Notes: a model not told the origin generated them from the letters alone. A stretch of 64,000 bases of DNA from Bifidobacterium asteroides (GCF_009683175.1 NZ_WKKW01000002.1:186001-250000), one strand, 5' to 3'; shown: positions 25,491 to 34,492, counted from the stretch's first letter. A program made the numbers and translations.

Positions 25491-27902
25491 CTATTCGGCC
25501 TTGTCGTCGAACCACTCCTTGGTGGATCCGTCCTTGAGGACCACGTGGCCGGTCTCGCCCTCCATATGCTTGACACGGTGGGCGATCTCCTCGTGCCTGC
25601 CGTGGACCATAGGCCGCTGGACGGGGTTGCCCAGGTAACCGCAGGTGCGCTTGGTCACGTTGCACTTATCAGGATCGTCGTTGCCGCACTCGGGGCACTT
25701 GAAGCCCTCCTCGGTGGGCTCGAAGTCACCCTCGTAGCCGCAGACGAAGCAGTGATCGATGGGGGTGTTGGTACCCAGGTAACCGATGCCGATGTCGTAG
25801 GCGTAGTCCCATACAGCCTCCAGGGCCTTGGGGTTCTGCTGCATGGAGGGGAACTCGCAGTAGTTGATGAATCCGCCCGAGGCCAGATAGGGGAAGTCCC
25901 GCTCGTAGCTGAGCTTCTCCATGGGCGTGGGCCGCAGCCAGACCGGGTAGTGGAAGCTGTTGGTGTAGAAGTCGTGGTCGGTCACGCCGTCGACTACGCC
26001 GAACTTCTCCTTGTCCATCCGGGCGAAGCGGTCAGTCAAGGACTCGGCCGGGGTGGAGTAGACCGAGTAGTGGTATCCCTCAGCCTTCTCCCACTGCTTG
26101 CAGAGCTGATTCATCCGACGCACGATGCTCAGGGCGAATTCCTTGCCCTCCGGATCCCAGGAGTGGTCCTTCATCCAGTCCTTGCCGTAGAAGACGCTGG
26201 TGGCCTCATAGAGGCCGATGTAACCCAGCGAAACGGTGGCGCGGCTGTTGCGGAAGAGGGTATCTACACTGTCGGTCGGCTTCAGCCTGCCGAAGGCGCC
26301 GTACTGGTAGAGGGTGGGAGCGTTGATGGGCGTGGCCTGCTTGCAGCGCATGATGCGGAACTGCAGGGCGTGGTGGGCCACCTCCATGCGCTGGTCGAAT
26401 ATCTTCCAGAAGCGATCCTTGTCGCCGCGGGACTCAAGAGCGATGCGGGGGATGTTGACGGTGACGACACCCAGGTTCATGCGGCCGTCCTCCTCGTCCT
26501 CGCCCGTCTCGGGGTTGGTCCAGGCCTGCAGGAAGGAACGGCAGCCCATGGGGGCCTTGAAGGAGCCGGTGATCTTGATCAGGTTCTCGTAGAAGACCAC
26601 GTCAGGGTACATACGCTTGGTCGAGCACTCCAGGGCCAGCTGCTTCATGTCGTAGTTGGGATCGCCCTCGTCCGCATTGAGACCATGCTTGATGGTGAAG
26701 ACCAGCTTGGGGAAGATGGCGGTGTGGCGGTCCTTGCCCAGCCCGCGGATACGGATCAGGAAGATGGCCCGCTGAATCTCCCTGGCGAACCAGGAGGTGC
26801 CCAGGCCGAAGCCCACAGTGACGAAGGGCGTCTGGCCATTGGAGACACGGTTGGAGTTGATCTGGTACTCCATGGTCTGCATGGCATCGTAGATGTTCTT
26901 GCGGGTCAGGATCTTGGCATAGACCTGGCGCAACCGAACAATCTGCGGAGCGTCCAGGTCGAAGGGGGCGTCCTCGCCGATAGGGGCACGATCATCCAGG
27001 TGGAGCCAGTCAGCCTCCCGAGCCTTGAGGCCGCGGACGACATCCTTGGCCACATCGATGGGCTCCTCGTCCGGCAGGACGGCCTCAGCCATGGAATAGT
27101 TCTTCTTGTAGTCCAGACGCGCATACCTGTCCAGCATCTCGTCGCAACGGTTGACCGTCTGGCCGCCGTACTGGGAGCCGGCGATGTCCTTGATGATCTG
27201 GGTGATCTGCGTGGCGGCCGTGCCGATGGACTTGGGCGAGTCCATCATGGCGTTGCCCAGTTCGAAACCGTGGGCCAGCATGTCGCCGAAGTCAGGCAGG
27301 GAGCAGTTGGTCTCGGCCGTAAAAGGCGAGTAGTCCGCGTCGTGGAAGTGAATGTCACCCTTCATATGGGCATTGGAGACATCCTTGGGCAGCATGGCGA
27401 AGGCCGAAGCCTTGGAGACCGCGCCGGCCAGCAGGTCGCGCTGAGTTGCGTAGACGTTGGCATCCTTGTTGGCGTTCTCGCGCACCAGGGTCTCGTCCTT
27501 GCTGGTCAGACGGTGAACAGCCTCGTTGACATCCGTGGCCTTGGCCCGCTGAATGTCACGGTCGAGACGGTAGGAGGTATAGGAGCGAGCGATCTCGTAG
27601 AGGTGGGCATTGACCAGCGCGTGCTCGACCAGGGTCTGGATGTCCTCGATCTTGACCGGGTTGGTGTAGCGATCGGTGATCTCGGACTGAACGGTCAGGG
27701 CCATACCCCGGATCTGCTGACGATCCTCAGGACTGACCTCGTGCTTGACGTCCTTGAAGGCAGCCTCGATGGCGTTCATGATGTTGACGGGATCAAAATC
27801 GACGATCCGGCCGTCGCGCTTCTCGACCAGAATGCCGTCGACAGCATCGCGATCCGAAATGCCACGCTCCTTCACGCTATCGGTCATGACCTCAGTATCC
27901 AT
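25491..27902 (-). CDS. nrdD: Anaerobic (class III) ribonucleoside-triphosphate reductase (NrdD)
   Basis: Glycyl-radical enzyme that makes dNTPs without oxygen. The 803-residue protein begins with an ATP-cone (VEKRDGRIVDFDPVNI, about residues 25-100), which gives allosteric control. The C-terminal zinc site is CFVCGYEGDF...KCPECGND, and the radical-bearing segment is TCGYLGN. Length is typical. ATG at 27902 follows AGGAG at 5 nt; a GTG two codons upstream is less well spaced. Two NrdR-like boxes lie upstream. Its presence beside cytochrome bd and catalase genes indicates a facultative lifestyle in which DNA precursor synthesis still has an oxygen-free route. Confidence 0.97.
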   Translation of the reverse strand: MDTEVMTDSVKERGISDRDAVDGILVEKRDGRIVDFDPVNIMNAIEAAFKDVKHEVSPEDRQQIRGMALTVQSEITDRYTNPVKIEDIQTLVEHALVNAHLYEIARSYTSYRLDRDIQRAKATDVNEAVHRLTSKDETLVRENANKDANVYATQRDLLAGAVSKASAFAMLPKDVSNAHMKGDIHFHDADYSPFTAETNCSLPDFGDMLAHGFELGNAMMDSPKSIGTAATQITQIIKDIAGSQYGGQTVNRCDEMLDRYARLDYKKNYSMAEAVLPDEEPIDVAKDVVRGLKAREADWLHLDDRAPIGEDAPFDLDAPQIVRLRQVYAKILTRKNIYDAMQTMEYQINSNRVSNGQTPFVTVGFGLGTSWFAREIQRAIFLIRIRGLGKDRHTAIFPKLVFTIKHGLNADEGDPNYDMKQLALECSTKRMYPDVVFYENLIKITGSFKAPMGCRSFLQAWTNPETGEDEEDGRMNLGVVTVNIPRIALESRGDKDRFWKIFDQRMEVAHHALQFRIMRCKQATPINAPTLYQYGAFGRLKPTDSVDTLFRNSRATVSLGYIGLYEATSVFYGKDWMKDHSWDPEGKEFALSIVRRMNQLCKQWEKAEGYHYSVYSTPAESLTDRFARMDKEKFGVVDGVTDHDFYTNSFHYPVWLRPTPMEKLSYERDFPYLASGGFINYCEFPSMQQNPKALEAVWDYAYDIGIGYLGTNTPIDHCFVCGYEGDFEPTEEGFKCPECGNDDPDKCNVTKRTCGYLGNPVQRPMVHGRHEEIAHRVKHMEGETGHVVLKDGSTKEWFDDKAE

Positions 27903-28034
27903 CGTCACTCCTCATACGGTCGTCATACGTTTGCTCATGTGCAGTTGCTTTGGCGTTCCCGAATTCCATGCCGGGAACGGCGAATCACATGGATGTCATT
28001 CTTGATGACAAGATTCACTCTATCACGTTGTGAC

Positions 28035-28048
28035 CACCATATGTAGTG
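28035..28048. promoter_or_regulatory. NrdR-like box 1 upstream of nrdD
   Basis: CACCATATGTAGTG matches the known NrdR box core CACTATATATAGTG at 12 of 14 positions. It lies about 133 bp before the nrdD start. NrdR is the universal repressor of ribonucleotide reductase genes and binds paired boxes. Confidence 0.65.
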
Positions 28049-28065
28049 CCTGAGGATGATTCGTT

Positions 28066-28079
28066 TCCTACATCTAGTA
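28066..28079. promoter_or_regulatory. NrdR-like box 2 upstream of nrdD
   Basis: TCCTACATCTAGTA matches the same core at 9 of 14 positions, with the ATxTAGT half conserved. It begins exactly 31 bp from box 1, three helical turns, which is the usual spacing of paired NrdR boxes. Confidence 0.5.
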
Positions 28080-28236
28080 ATTCCCGTGTTTTGTGAGCTG
28101 AGTCACAAATAGTGGGGTATGGACAAGGGCCGCAAATGGCCGAAAGGCCGTTGGAGGTCATTTACAGGGACGATACAGCCGTCCGACACGCACATGATTT
28201 GTCGAGCCCCAACCCCTGCATCAAGCAGGAACAGAC

Positions 28237-29241
28237 CTAAGCCAGCAAGCCCCTTGGCACGAAGAGGGTTTGGGTGCGCAGACGGCGATCCACGCCCATG
28301 CCCTCCGGAGCCTGCCGCCCCGGCTCGATCATGGACAGGAGCATGTCAACGCCCTGGCGGCCCATGCGATCCACCTGTTGGGAGATGACCGACACCTGAG
28401 GACTGATCAGCTGAAAGACCTCCAGGTCGTCGAAGGAGACCAGGGGCACACGTGAGCGCAGGTCGCCCTCCCACTCCATGGCGACGGCCTTGATGGCATC
28501 GGCCGAGTAGCCGAAGATGACGGCATCCACCCCCTGACCGAGCAGGTGGCGCATGGTCGAGGCCGCGCGGGGACGGTCCTCGAACCCCTGGCGGACCACC
28601 AACCCCATCAACCCCTGACGGGCATCCACGCCGTCCAGGAAAGCCTGTTCGCGCTCGCGGAAGGTGTAGGAGCGGCTCTCTGGGCCCGGAACGAAGGCCA
28701 CTCTTCTGCTCCCCCTGGCTGCCAGAGCGTCCAGGGCCGCCTCCATGCCAGGCACAGGGTCGGAATCCACCAGAGGGACACCGGGCAGGGTCCGGTCCGG
28801 ACGATCCACGAAGACCACGGGGAATTCCCTTGCCAGCATGGTGCGCAGCATGGGCGAGGTCGGACCGTCAGGGACAACCAAAACGCCGTCCATATGCCGA
28901 GAAAGAAGGATGCGGTAATAGTCCTCCTGCCTGCTGGCCTGGCAAGAGGACACGCCGATCAGGGGCGCATAGCCTGCCGAGTAGAGCTGGTCCTGAACCG
29001 CGTAGACCAGCTCGGAGAAGTAGGGGTTGCGGATGTCGGGGACCAGCAGGCCTACGGCATGCGAGCGCGAGGATCGCATGGAACGGGCCCGGCTGTCTGG
29101 GATGTAGCCCAGCTCCATGGCCGCCCTGCGGACCCTGTCCTTGGTGGGCGGGGAGATGCGCCCCTTGTCGTTGAGCGCCTGGGAGACCGTGGATACGGAC
29201 ATGCCCGCCTGCTTGGCCACATCACTGATGGTCACCGACAT
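28237..29241 (-). CDS. LacI-family transcriptional regulator
   Basis: A 334-residue repressor. The N-terminal helix-turn-helix reads VTISDVAKQAGMSVSTVSQALNDKGRISPPTKDRV, followed by the hinge AMELGYIPDSRARSMRS and a periplasmic-binding-protein-like effector domain (VGLLVPDIRNPYFSELV onward). The ATG at 29241 follows GGAGGG; the long open frame upstream of it has no support. It is divergent from a thiamine-precursor-type transporter across about 305 bp, so it may control those genes, itself, or both. The effector is unknown; LacI proteins mostly sense sugars, which would be unexpected for a ThiY-like target. Confidence 0.92.
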   Translation of the reverse strand: MSVTISDVAKQAGMSVSTVSQALNDKGRISPPTKDRVRRAAMELGYIPDSRARSMRSSRSHAVGLLVPDIRNPYFSELVYAVQDQLYSAGYAPLIGVSSCQASRQEDYYRILLSRHMDGVLVVPDGPTSPMLRTMLAREFPVVFVDRPDRTLPGVPLVDSDPVPGMEAALDALAARGSRRVAFVPGPESRSYTFREREQAFLDGVDARQGLMGLVVRQGFEDRPRAASTMRHLLGQGVDAVIFGYSADAIKAVAMEWEGDLRSRVPLVSFDDLEVFQLISPQVSVISQQVDRMGRQGVDMLLSMIEPGRQAPEGMGVDRRLRTQTLFVPRGLLA

Positions 29242-29546
29242 GGGAACCCTCCGTCGTACCCTACCGAAATCGGATGTCTTGCTCCGGACGAGACCGACAG
29301 CGGTCGGCCCGCACAGACCTCTCGTGAGTTTCCAGTATAAGGGCAAATGATGCAACCTTTCATCACGGCGAGGCAGGACCGTCTGAGTTGGACTAGAGTG
29401 GTCTTGTTCGCGCGGCTGGTGGCAGCAGCCGTGGCACACATCGCAGAATTCCATCGGTCAAGACCGTACCGGATCGTCGCGCGGGCTCCTCACCTTCCCG
29501 TAACGGCCCCGATGCGGATGGGCACCAGGGGTGCCGGAGAGGCAAG
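29242..29546. other. Divergent lacI / transporter promoter region
   Basis: About 305 bp. It holds a short perfect hairpin near the transporter start, arms GGCACC and GGTGCC (29521-29535), next to the Shine-Dalgarno. I see no TPP-riboswitch core (no CTGAGA block or its partner), and no clear LacI operator palindrome. Confidence 0.5.
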
Positions 29547-30659
29547 GTGACAGTGATGAGCATGTCGGAGAAAAGCGGCTTCAGGAGGATTCCCGGCCAC
29601 AGACTGATCGTACGGGCGCTCGCTCTGACAGCGGCGCTCTGTATGGCAGCCACGAGCGCAGCCTGCGGGGCCAAGGGGGCAGGGAACAAGGCCGATGACG
29701 GCTCCAAGCTCTCCTTCATGCTGGACTGGACGCCCAACACCAATCATGTGGGCATCTACGTGGCCCGTCACCTGGGCTACTTCGACAAGGCCGGCCTGAA
29801 GCTGACCATCCTGCCCACGGCCCAGGCGGGAGCCGAGACCTCCGTTCAGAACGGGGTCGCCGACGTAGGCTTCTCCAAGTTGAGCAACCTTGCCACCTTC
29901 AACTCCCAGGGATCCGACCTGCGGCAGGTCTTCAACATAGGCCAGCATTCCGTGGCACGCTGGTGCTCGCTGGCCTCGCGCACCGACATCCAGACCCCCA
30001 AGGACTTCGACGACAAGACCTTCGTCAGCTTCGGCTCGGCCGAGCAGACGGCCGTGGTCAAGCAGATGATTCGCCATGCAGGCGGCAAGGGCGACTTCAA
30101 ACGGGTGACCAGCGGCACCAACACCTTCGCCACCCTGACCAGCGGCAAGGGTGACTTCGCCGGCTTCTACGCCAACTGGGAGGGCGTAGAGAGCGAGCTC
30201 AAGGGTCCGGCACTGCACTGCTTCACCCAGGCCGACTGGGGAGTGCCCGGCAACCCCGACCAGCTGGGCTTCGTGGTCAAGAATTCCTGGCTGCAGCAGG
30301 CCGGTCACCGCCGCGCCCTGACGGCATTCGTCAAGGCCTGCCTGAAGGGATACGACTACGCCCTGAATCATCCCGACCAGGCGGCGGACATCCTGGTCAA
30401 GGAGACCAAGGGATCGGCCATCGACCCGACCCTGGCCAAGCGCTCCATGCAGAGCATCGTCAAGGAGGGGTACTGGGTTGACAGTCCAGAGCAAAAGAGC
30501 ATCACCGGACTGATCAACGTCAAGGATGCCCAGGACTATCTGGACTTCCAGTTCAAGGCGGGCACCTACCGGGACGCCAAGAAGGGAGACCCCAACAAGG
30601 CCCCTCAGGCCAAGGACCTGTGGACCGATCGCTACGTTCGGGAAGCAGCCGGTCGATGA
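29547..30659 (+). CDS. NMT1/THI5-like substrate-binding lipoprotein (ThiY-like)
   Basis: Extracellular solute-binding lipoprotein, 370 residues. The N-terminus has basic residues, a hydrophobic stretch (LALTAALCMAATSAA) and a lipobox ending at Cys40, which would be lipidated. The mature protein begins with SFMLDWTPNTNHVGIYVARH, the signature of pyrimidine-precursor (HMP/FAMP) binding proteins of the NMT1 family. A thiamine-precursor substrate is therefore likely but unproven. The GTG at 29547 follows GGAGAGG; an ATG three codons later is also possible. The stop overlaps the permease start as ATGA. Confidence 0.85.
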   Translation: MTVMSMSEKSGFRRIPGHRLIVRALALTAALCMAATSAACGAKGAGNKADDGSKLSFMLDWTPNTNHVGIYVARHLGYFDKAGLKLTILPTAQAGAETSVQNGVADVGFSKLSNLATFNSQGSDLRQVFNIGQHSVARWCSLASRTDIQTPKDFDDKTFVSFGSAEQTAVVKQMIRHAGGKGDFKRVTSGTNTFATLTSGKGDFAGFYANWEGVESELKGPALHCFTQADWGVPGNPDQLGFVVKNSWLQQAGHRRALTAFVKACLKGYDYALNHPDQAADILVKETKGSAIDPTLAKRSMQSIVKEGYWVDSPEQKSITGLINVKDAQDYLDFQFKAGTYRDAKKGDPNKAPQAKDLWTDRYVREAAGR

Positions 30660-31444
30660 GGGTGCGGAAGCAGAGCGGAACCCGGGCGCTGCCTCCGACC
30701 ATCACCCTGCTGGCGCTCCTGATCATCTGGGAGCTGGCTGCCCGCCTGGGCGGAGTCAGCGAACAGGTTCTGCCGGCGCCCAGCCGAATCCTGGCTGCAA
30801 CAGTGCAATCCCGGGAGGACCTGCTGCCTGCCACCGCCATCACCGCCCTTGAGGGCCTTCTGGGCTTCCTCCTGGCCTCGGTCCTGGGAATAGTGATCGG
30901 TCTGGCCCTCTACAGCTGGCGCACCCTGCACGACGCCCTCTACCCCCTGATTGCAGGTGCACAGATGATACCGCTGATCACCATCGCCCCTCTGTTTGTG
31001 ATCTGGTTCGGATTCGAGCCCCTGGGCAAGGTGGTCATCGTAGCCGTCTTCGCCCTCTTCCCTATAGTGGTCCAGACTTACCGGGGGCTCAAATCCGTGC
31101 CCCGCTTCTACCAGGATGTAGCGCTGAACTGCGGGGCAACCCGAACCTGGACACTCTGGCACGTCAAGCTGCGAGTGGCCGCCGGGCAGATCTTCGGCGG
31201 TCTGCGCATCAGCGCGGCCTATGTCTTCGCCACCGCGGCCACCTCGGAGTATCTGGGCGCCAGGAACGGCCTGGGCATATGGCTGCAGTCGGCCTTCAAC
31301 TCCTTTAGAACCCCGCTGATCTTCTCGGCCACCCTGGTCATCATCCTGCTGACCGCACTCCTGTTGGGCCTGATCACCCTGACCGAGCGGCTGCTGCTGG
31401 GCGATGCCGGCGATGATCATATGGTCAATCCGGACGACGAGTGA
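30656..31444 (+). CDS. ABC transporter permease (ThiX/SsuC-like)
   Basis: Membrane permease partner of the preceding binding protein, 262 residues, with about six hydrophobic helices. The EAA-type loop for ATPase contact is visible as ALNCGATRTWTLWHVKL followed by GGLRISAAYVFA. It belongs to the BPD_transp_1 group used for sulfonate, taurine and HMP uptake. The ATG at 30656 overlaps the upstream stop by ATGA. No ATP-binding subunit follows: the next gene is unrelated, so the energising protein must be encoded elsewhere or shared. Confidence 0.88.
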   Translation: MRVRKQSGTRALPPTITLLALLIIWELAARLGGVSEQVLPAPSRILAATVQSREDLLPATAITALEGLLGFLLASVLGIVIGLALYSWRTLHDALYPLIAGAQMIPLITIAPLFVIWFGFEPLGKVVIVAVFALFPIVVQTYRGLKSVPRFYQDVALNCGATRTWTLWHVKLRVAAGQIFGGLRISAAYVFATAATSEYLGARNGLGIWLQSAFNSFRTPLIFSATLVIILLTALLLGLITLTERLLLGDAGDDHMVNPDDE

Positions 31445-31623
31445 AGAGTCCTGCAACAGCAATCACCTACCGAATTTAACAGAATGGCTCAAGTAAGTGT
31501 GACGGGTCCCCCATACCCTGCACAAGCCGTGACTAGCAAGCAGAAGAATTGGCCTGCCATAATAGGGATATACGGCAAAGTCAGATTCAGGATTATCAAC
31601 AGAAGATGAGAGGGACGATATCC

Positions 31624-32676
31624 ATGAGCCATCCAGATGATATGAACAACGGGAACCAGACCCCCAATGACCAAGGTTCGGCCGATCAGGGTTCGGCCGA
31701 TCAGGGTCCGGCCAACGACTGGTCCCCGAAGGACCCCGGTGACGGAACCGGCTCAGGAACCACAGCCTACCTGAATCAGCCTCAACCAGGACAGTCCGGC
31801 TATGCACAGACGGTTTCGGACCAGAGCGACATTTACCATCCGATCAGCGAAGCCCAAGGACCTGCCGACGATTACCACCGGGAACAGCCATACCAAGGGC
31901 AGCCATACGGTCAACAGCCAGGCTACAGCCAGCAACAGCCCTATGGTCAACAGCCCGATGAACAGCAGTACTACGGACAGCAGCAGGCGCCCTACGGTCA
32001 AGGTCCGAATCCCGGCCAGGCAAATGGCCAGCCCAATGGCACAACCCCGCCGTCTGGCTATGCATCGGACAACTCTTACCAGGCACCCGAGGGCTGGTCG
32101 CAGGCAGGCTACCAGCCTGGGTATCAAGCAGGCTACCAGCCCGGACCGCAGGTTCCACAGTATCCGGCCTATCCCTATGCGGATGCCGGATTCAACGGCG
32201 AGCCGCCACTGAACGCACCCTGGTACGGCATTGACTTCGTAAATGCCTGCAAGCGTTTCTTCGTCAAATACACCGTCTTCTCCGGGAGGGCCTCCCGTGG
32301 GGAATTCTGGTGGGCTTTTCTGATGATCTTCCTCATCAACTGTGCGATCTCGATCATCACCTCAGGATCCACTTTTGTGGGACGGATCCTGTCCCTCCTG
32401 GTCACCATAGGACTTTTCATACCCAATCTGGCCGTGAGCATACGGCGACTTCATGACACCAATATGTCCGGCTTCTGGATACTCCTGCCCTCCGTAAGCG
32501 AACTGGTGGGCAGCATCCCTGTGATTTTCGCCATCGTGGCTATTGCAGACGGACATCCAGGATCCTCGCTCTCCCTGCTCGGCTTGGGCGCGTTGATCAT
32601 GCTCGCCGGAACCGTCGCCGGAATCATTCTGCTGGCCAGGCCCAGCGATCCACGAGGAGCACGCTTCGACCGCTGA
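31624..32676 (+). CDS. DUF805 membrane protein with Gln/Pro/Tyr-rich N-terminus
   Basis: A 350-residue protein in two parts. Residues ~1-190 are hydrophilic and repetitive, rich in Gln, Pro, Gly and Tyr (QPYGQQPGYSQQQ-type), including an SADQG repeat encoded by two perfect 15-bp units. Residues ~200-345 are a DUF805 domain: FVKYTVFSGRASRGEFWWAF, several membrane helices and the SIRRLHDTNMSGFW motif. DUF805 proteins are small inner-membrane proteins of unknown function. The ATG at 31624 was chosen over upstream ones because it follows GAGAGGG and begins the polar domain. The long tail suggests a cytosolic interaction surface. Confidence 0.85.
   Translation: MSHPDDMNNGNQTPNDQGSADQGSADQGPANDWSPKDPGDGTGSGTTAYLNQPQPGQSGYAQTVSDQSDIYHPISEAQGPADDYHREQPYQGQPYGQQPGYSQQQPYGQQPDEQQYYGQQQAPYGQGPNPGQANGQPNGTTPPSGYASDNSYQAPEGWSQAGYQPGYQAGYQPGPQVPQYPAYPYADAGFNGEPPLNAPWYGIDFVNACKRFFVKYTVFSGRASRGEFWWAFLMIFLINCAISIITSGSTFVGRILSLLVTIGLFIPNLAVSIRRLHDTNMSGFWILLPSVSELVGSIPVIFAIVAIADGHPGSSLSLLGLGALIMLAGTVAGIILLARPSDPRGARFDR
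31678..31707 (+). repeat. Two perfect 15-bp tandem repeats
   Basis: The unit TCGGCCGATCAGGGT occurs twice in a row, with degraded copies on both sides, encoding SADQG repeats in the DUF805 protein. Confidence 0.85.
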
Positions 32677-32683
32677 GCCCAAT

Positions 32684-32721
32684 CTGCCTTTCGCCTTGAC
32701 CGATGCCAAGGCGAAAGGCAG
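32684..32721. terminator. Bidirectional hairpin terminator
   Basis: Perfect 15-bp stem, arms CTGCCTTTCGCCTTG and CAAGGCGAAAGGCAG, 8-nt loop, between two convergent genes. Confidence 0.85.
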
Positions 32722-32727
32722 AAGGTC

Positions 32728-33594
32728 TTAAAGCTCCACAGGAGGCTTGTCGGGGTCCTCGGGCACATGGGCGAACTTGGCCTGCAGGGCTTCGCGGCTC
32801 TTGCGTTCGTCATCCTCCTTGGCCTTGCGCTTGGCTTCCTCGGGATCCCAGAGCACCTCCTGACGATGGTGGTCCCACTCAGCGCCCACCAGAGGAGCCA
32901 ACAGGTCGGCGAAAGCCTCAGGATCATCCAGTAATCCCAAGGCATGAACGACATCCGCGTCAGACAGGAAGGCCTGGGGAATGCCCAGCCGTTCGTTGAG
33001 CTCATTGACATAGACCAGAATTGGCGCGGCGGCCGCAACATGGTCAGAGTCGGCGCCTGCGCGTTGAAGCAGATCCCGGCAAATCTCCAGAATCGTAGCC
33101 AGGGCCTGGGCCACTCCCTCTTTGCTCAGTGGAGATTCGGGGGATTTGTTCTGCTCACCCAGGGACTGCTCGACCTCGGCCGCACCGGCAACCACATCCT
33201 GCTGCCGGGCCTGGTCCCAGCCGCTGCCCAAGGTTTCGGCCAAATCCGCAGGCGTCCTGGACTGGTCGCCCTGCGCCTGTGCAGCCGCCTCGATGGCATC
33301 GTTGGCCGCCATGAGTGCGTCCACCAAATCCTGGGGACGGCCAGGGATGTCCTCAGCACCCTCATAGACGTATTCAGCGTCGGGGATGGTCACATCCTCG
33401 CCCGTCATCAGTTGCGCCAGCACCATGCTGATGCGCACCTGCAGGTCCTCCGCATATTTGGCATCGTTGGCCATATGCTCGGCATTCGTCAAGGGCCAAA
33501 GGTCTACCAGCCTGGCCCCTTGTTCAGCTGCCTCGGCCACGGCGGGCCGTCCGGCTATCGCCTTCGCGCTTGTCTGTACATCCACCATGATCAT
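32728..33594 (-). CDS. Hypothetical protein, acidic, unrecognised
   Basis: A 288-residue soluble protein that I do not recognise. It has no signal peptide, no membrane helix and no cysteine cluster. The first ~95 residues contain LVDLWPLTNAEHMANDAKYAEDLQVRISMVLAQLM. The middle is helical and acidic with EICRDLLQRAG, and the C-terminus (about 250-288) is strongly charged with a KRKAKEDDERKSREAL helix. The gene is a credible CDS: high-GC codon pattern, AAGGAG upstream of the start and a strong terminator after it. GTG at 33597 and ATG at 33588 are alternative starts. It sits in line with the histidine phosphatase gene without a clear functional link. Confidence 0.75.
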   Translation of the reverse strand: MIMVDVQTSAKAIAGRPAVAEAAEQGARLVDLWPLTNAEHMANDAKYAEDLQVRISMVLAQLMTGEDVTIPDAEYVYEGAEDIPGRPQDLVDALMAANDAIEAAAQAQGDQSRTPADLAETLGSGWDQARQQDVVAGAAEVEQSLGEQNKSPESPLSKEGVAQALATILEICRDLLQRAGADSDHVAAAAPILVYVNELNERLGIPQAFLSDADVVHALGLLDDPEAFADLLAPLVGAEWDHHRQEVLWDPEEAKRKAKEDDERKSREALQAKFAHVPEDPDKPPVEL

Positions 33595-33669
33595 CACGCT
33601 CCTTCATCGGGTTCTCGGACAGTCATCCACGACAGCATCCTCAGTCATCCTAAGCCGTGCAAGCGGTCT

Positions 33670-34326
33670 TTACACGCCTGCCGCCGGGTCCGCGTAGGTG
33701 ATTCCCAGCACTTTGCCGGTTTCACAATCCAAGGTAATGGAGGTCACCGAGGCCAGGGCGGTGGCCCGGAGGAGCATATTGTGCTCGGGATGGCCGGTCT
33801 CCAAGAGATGACGATACGACCAGATGGGCGACTCATGCGAGACGGCCAGGACCTGCGCATCAGGATGGCTGCGAACCACCTGCCGGACGAAATCCCCCAC
33901 TCGCCGGGCGATCTGCCGATAGGACTCCCCCCAGCTGGGACGGCGCAGGTCCAGGATCAGCCGCAGGTTGGAGGGTCGCCAGAGGGCCCCCTGCCCGTGA
34001 CCGATGCGCTTGCCGCGGAATTCGTTGCCGGCCTCGATCAGACGACGATCGTAGATAGGCTCCAGCGGTTTCAAACCGTGATGGACACGAGCGGGGTTGA
34101 TCTGCTCAAGCAGGATGGCCGTGGTCTCCCGGGTTCTGTCCAATGGAGAGGAGTAGACGGCTTCCAGATCGCGCATGCCGGGAGCCTCGGCCATAAAGCG
34201 GGCCGTGGCCTCGACCATGGCCCTGCCTCTGTCGGACAGATGGAATCCAGGCAATCGCTCATAGAGAATATGATCGGGATTATCAACCTGGCCATGACGG
34301 ACGAAATGAATGGTCGTCGCAGGCAC
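33670..34326 (-). CDS. Histidine phosphatase family protein (phosphoglycerate-mutase-like)
   Basis: A 218-residue phosphatase/mutase-fold enzyme. The catalytic RHG occurs in IHFVRHGQVDNPD (about residues 6-18), the conserved YSSPLDRTRETT follows near residue 60, and the second catalytic His is in VSHESPIW near residue 165. The fold covers phosphoglycerate mutases, alpha-ribazole phosphatases and broad phosphatases; this sequence does not allow a choice. Length is normal. It lies upstream of the unrecognised 288-residue gene and is divergent from an MFS transporter. Confidence 0.88.
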   Translation of the reverse strand: MPATTIHFVRHGQVDNPDHILYERLPGFHLSDRGRAMVEATARFMAEAPGMRDLEAVYSSPLDRTRETTAILLEQINPARVHHGLKPLEPIYDRRLIEAGNEFRGKRIGHGQGALWRPSNLRLILDLRRPSWGESYRQIARRVGDFVRQVVRSHPDAQVLAVSHESPIWSYRHLLETGHPEHNMLLRATALASVTSITLDCETGKVLGITYADPAAGV

Positions 34327-34492
34327 GACCCACCTCCCAAACTCCCCGACGGGCCCCTTAAGTGACCATGGCGGAGGGTAGAATTATCAGTATCCGAATG
34401 GCACCCATCGGGCGCCGATATGGTTACCACTGTAGCAGTTCCCCCAGCAGCCCCACATCCCTTCATGCCCCTGGAAGGTCCGGCGGAAAAAC

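Larger units (their letters stand above)
27903..28236. other. nrdD upstream region
   Basis: About 330 bp between nrdD and the LacI gene. It carries the tandem NrdR-like boxes (28035-28079) and presumably the nrdD promoter. The rest shows no gene. Confidence 0.6.

Noticed and set aside
25143-28046. A 967-residue open frame on the plus strand
   Set aside because: It is antisense to nrdD and nrdG, which are certain genes; long antisense frames are common in high-GC DNA.
29342-29546. Possible TPP riboswitch before the ThiY-like gene
   Set aside because: The conserved CTGAGA block and its partner are absent; only a short 6-bp hairpin is present.
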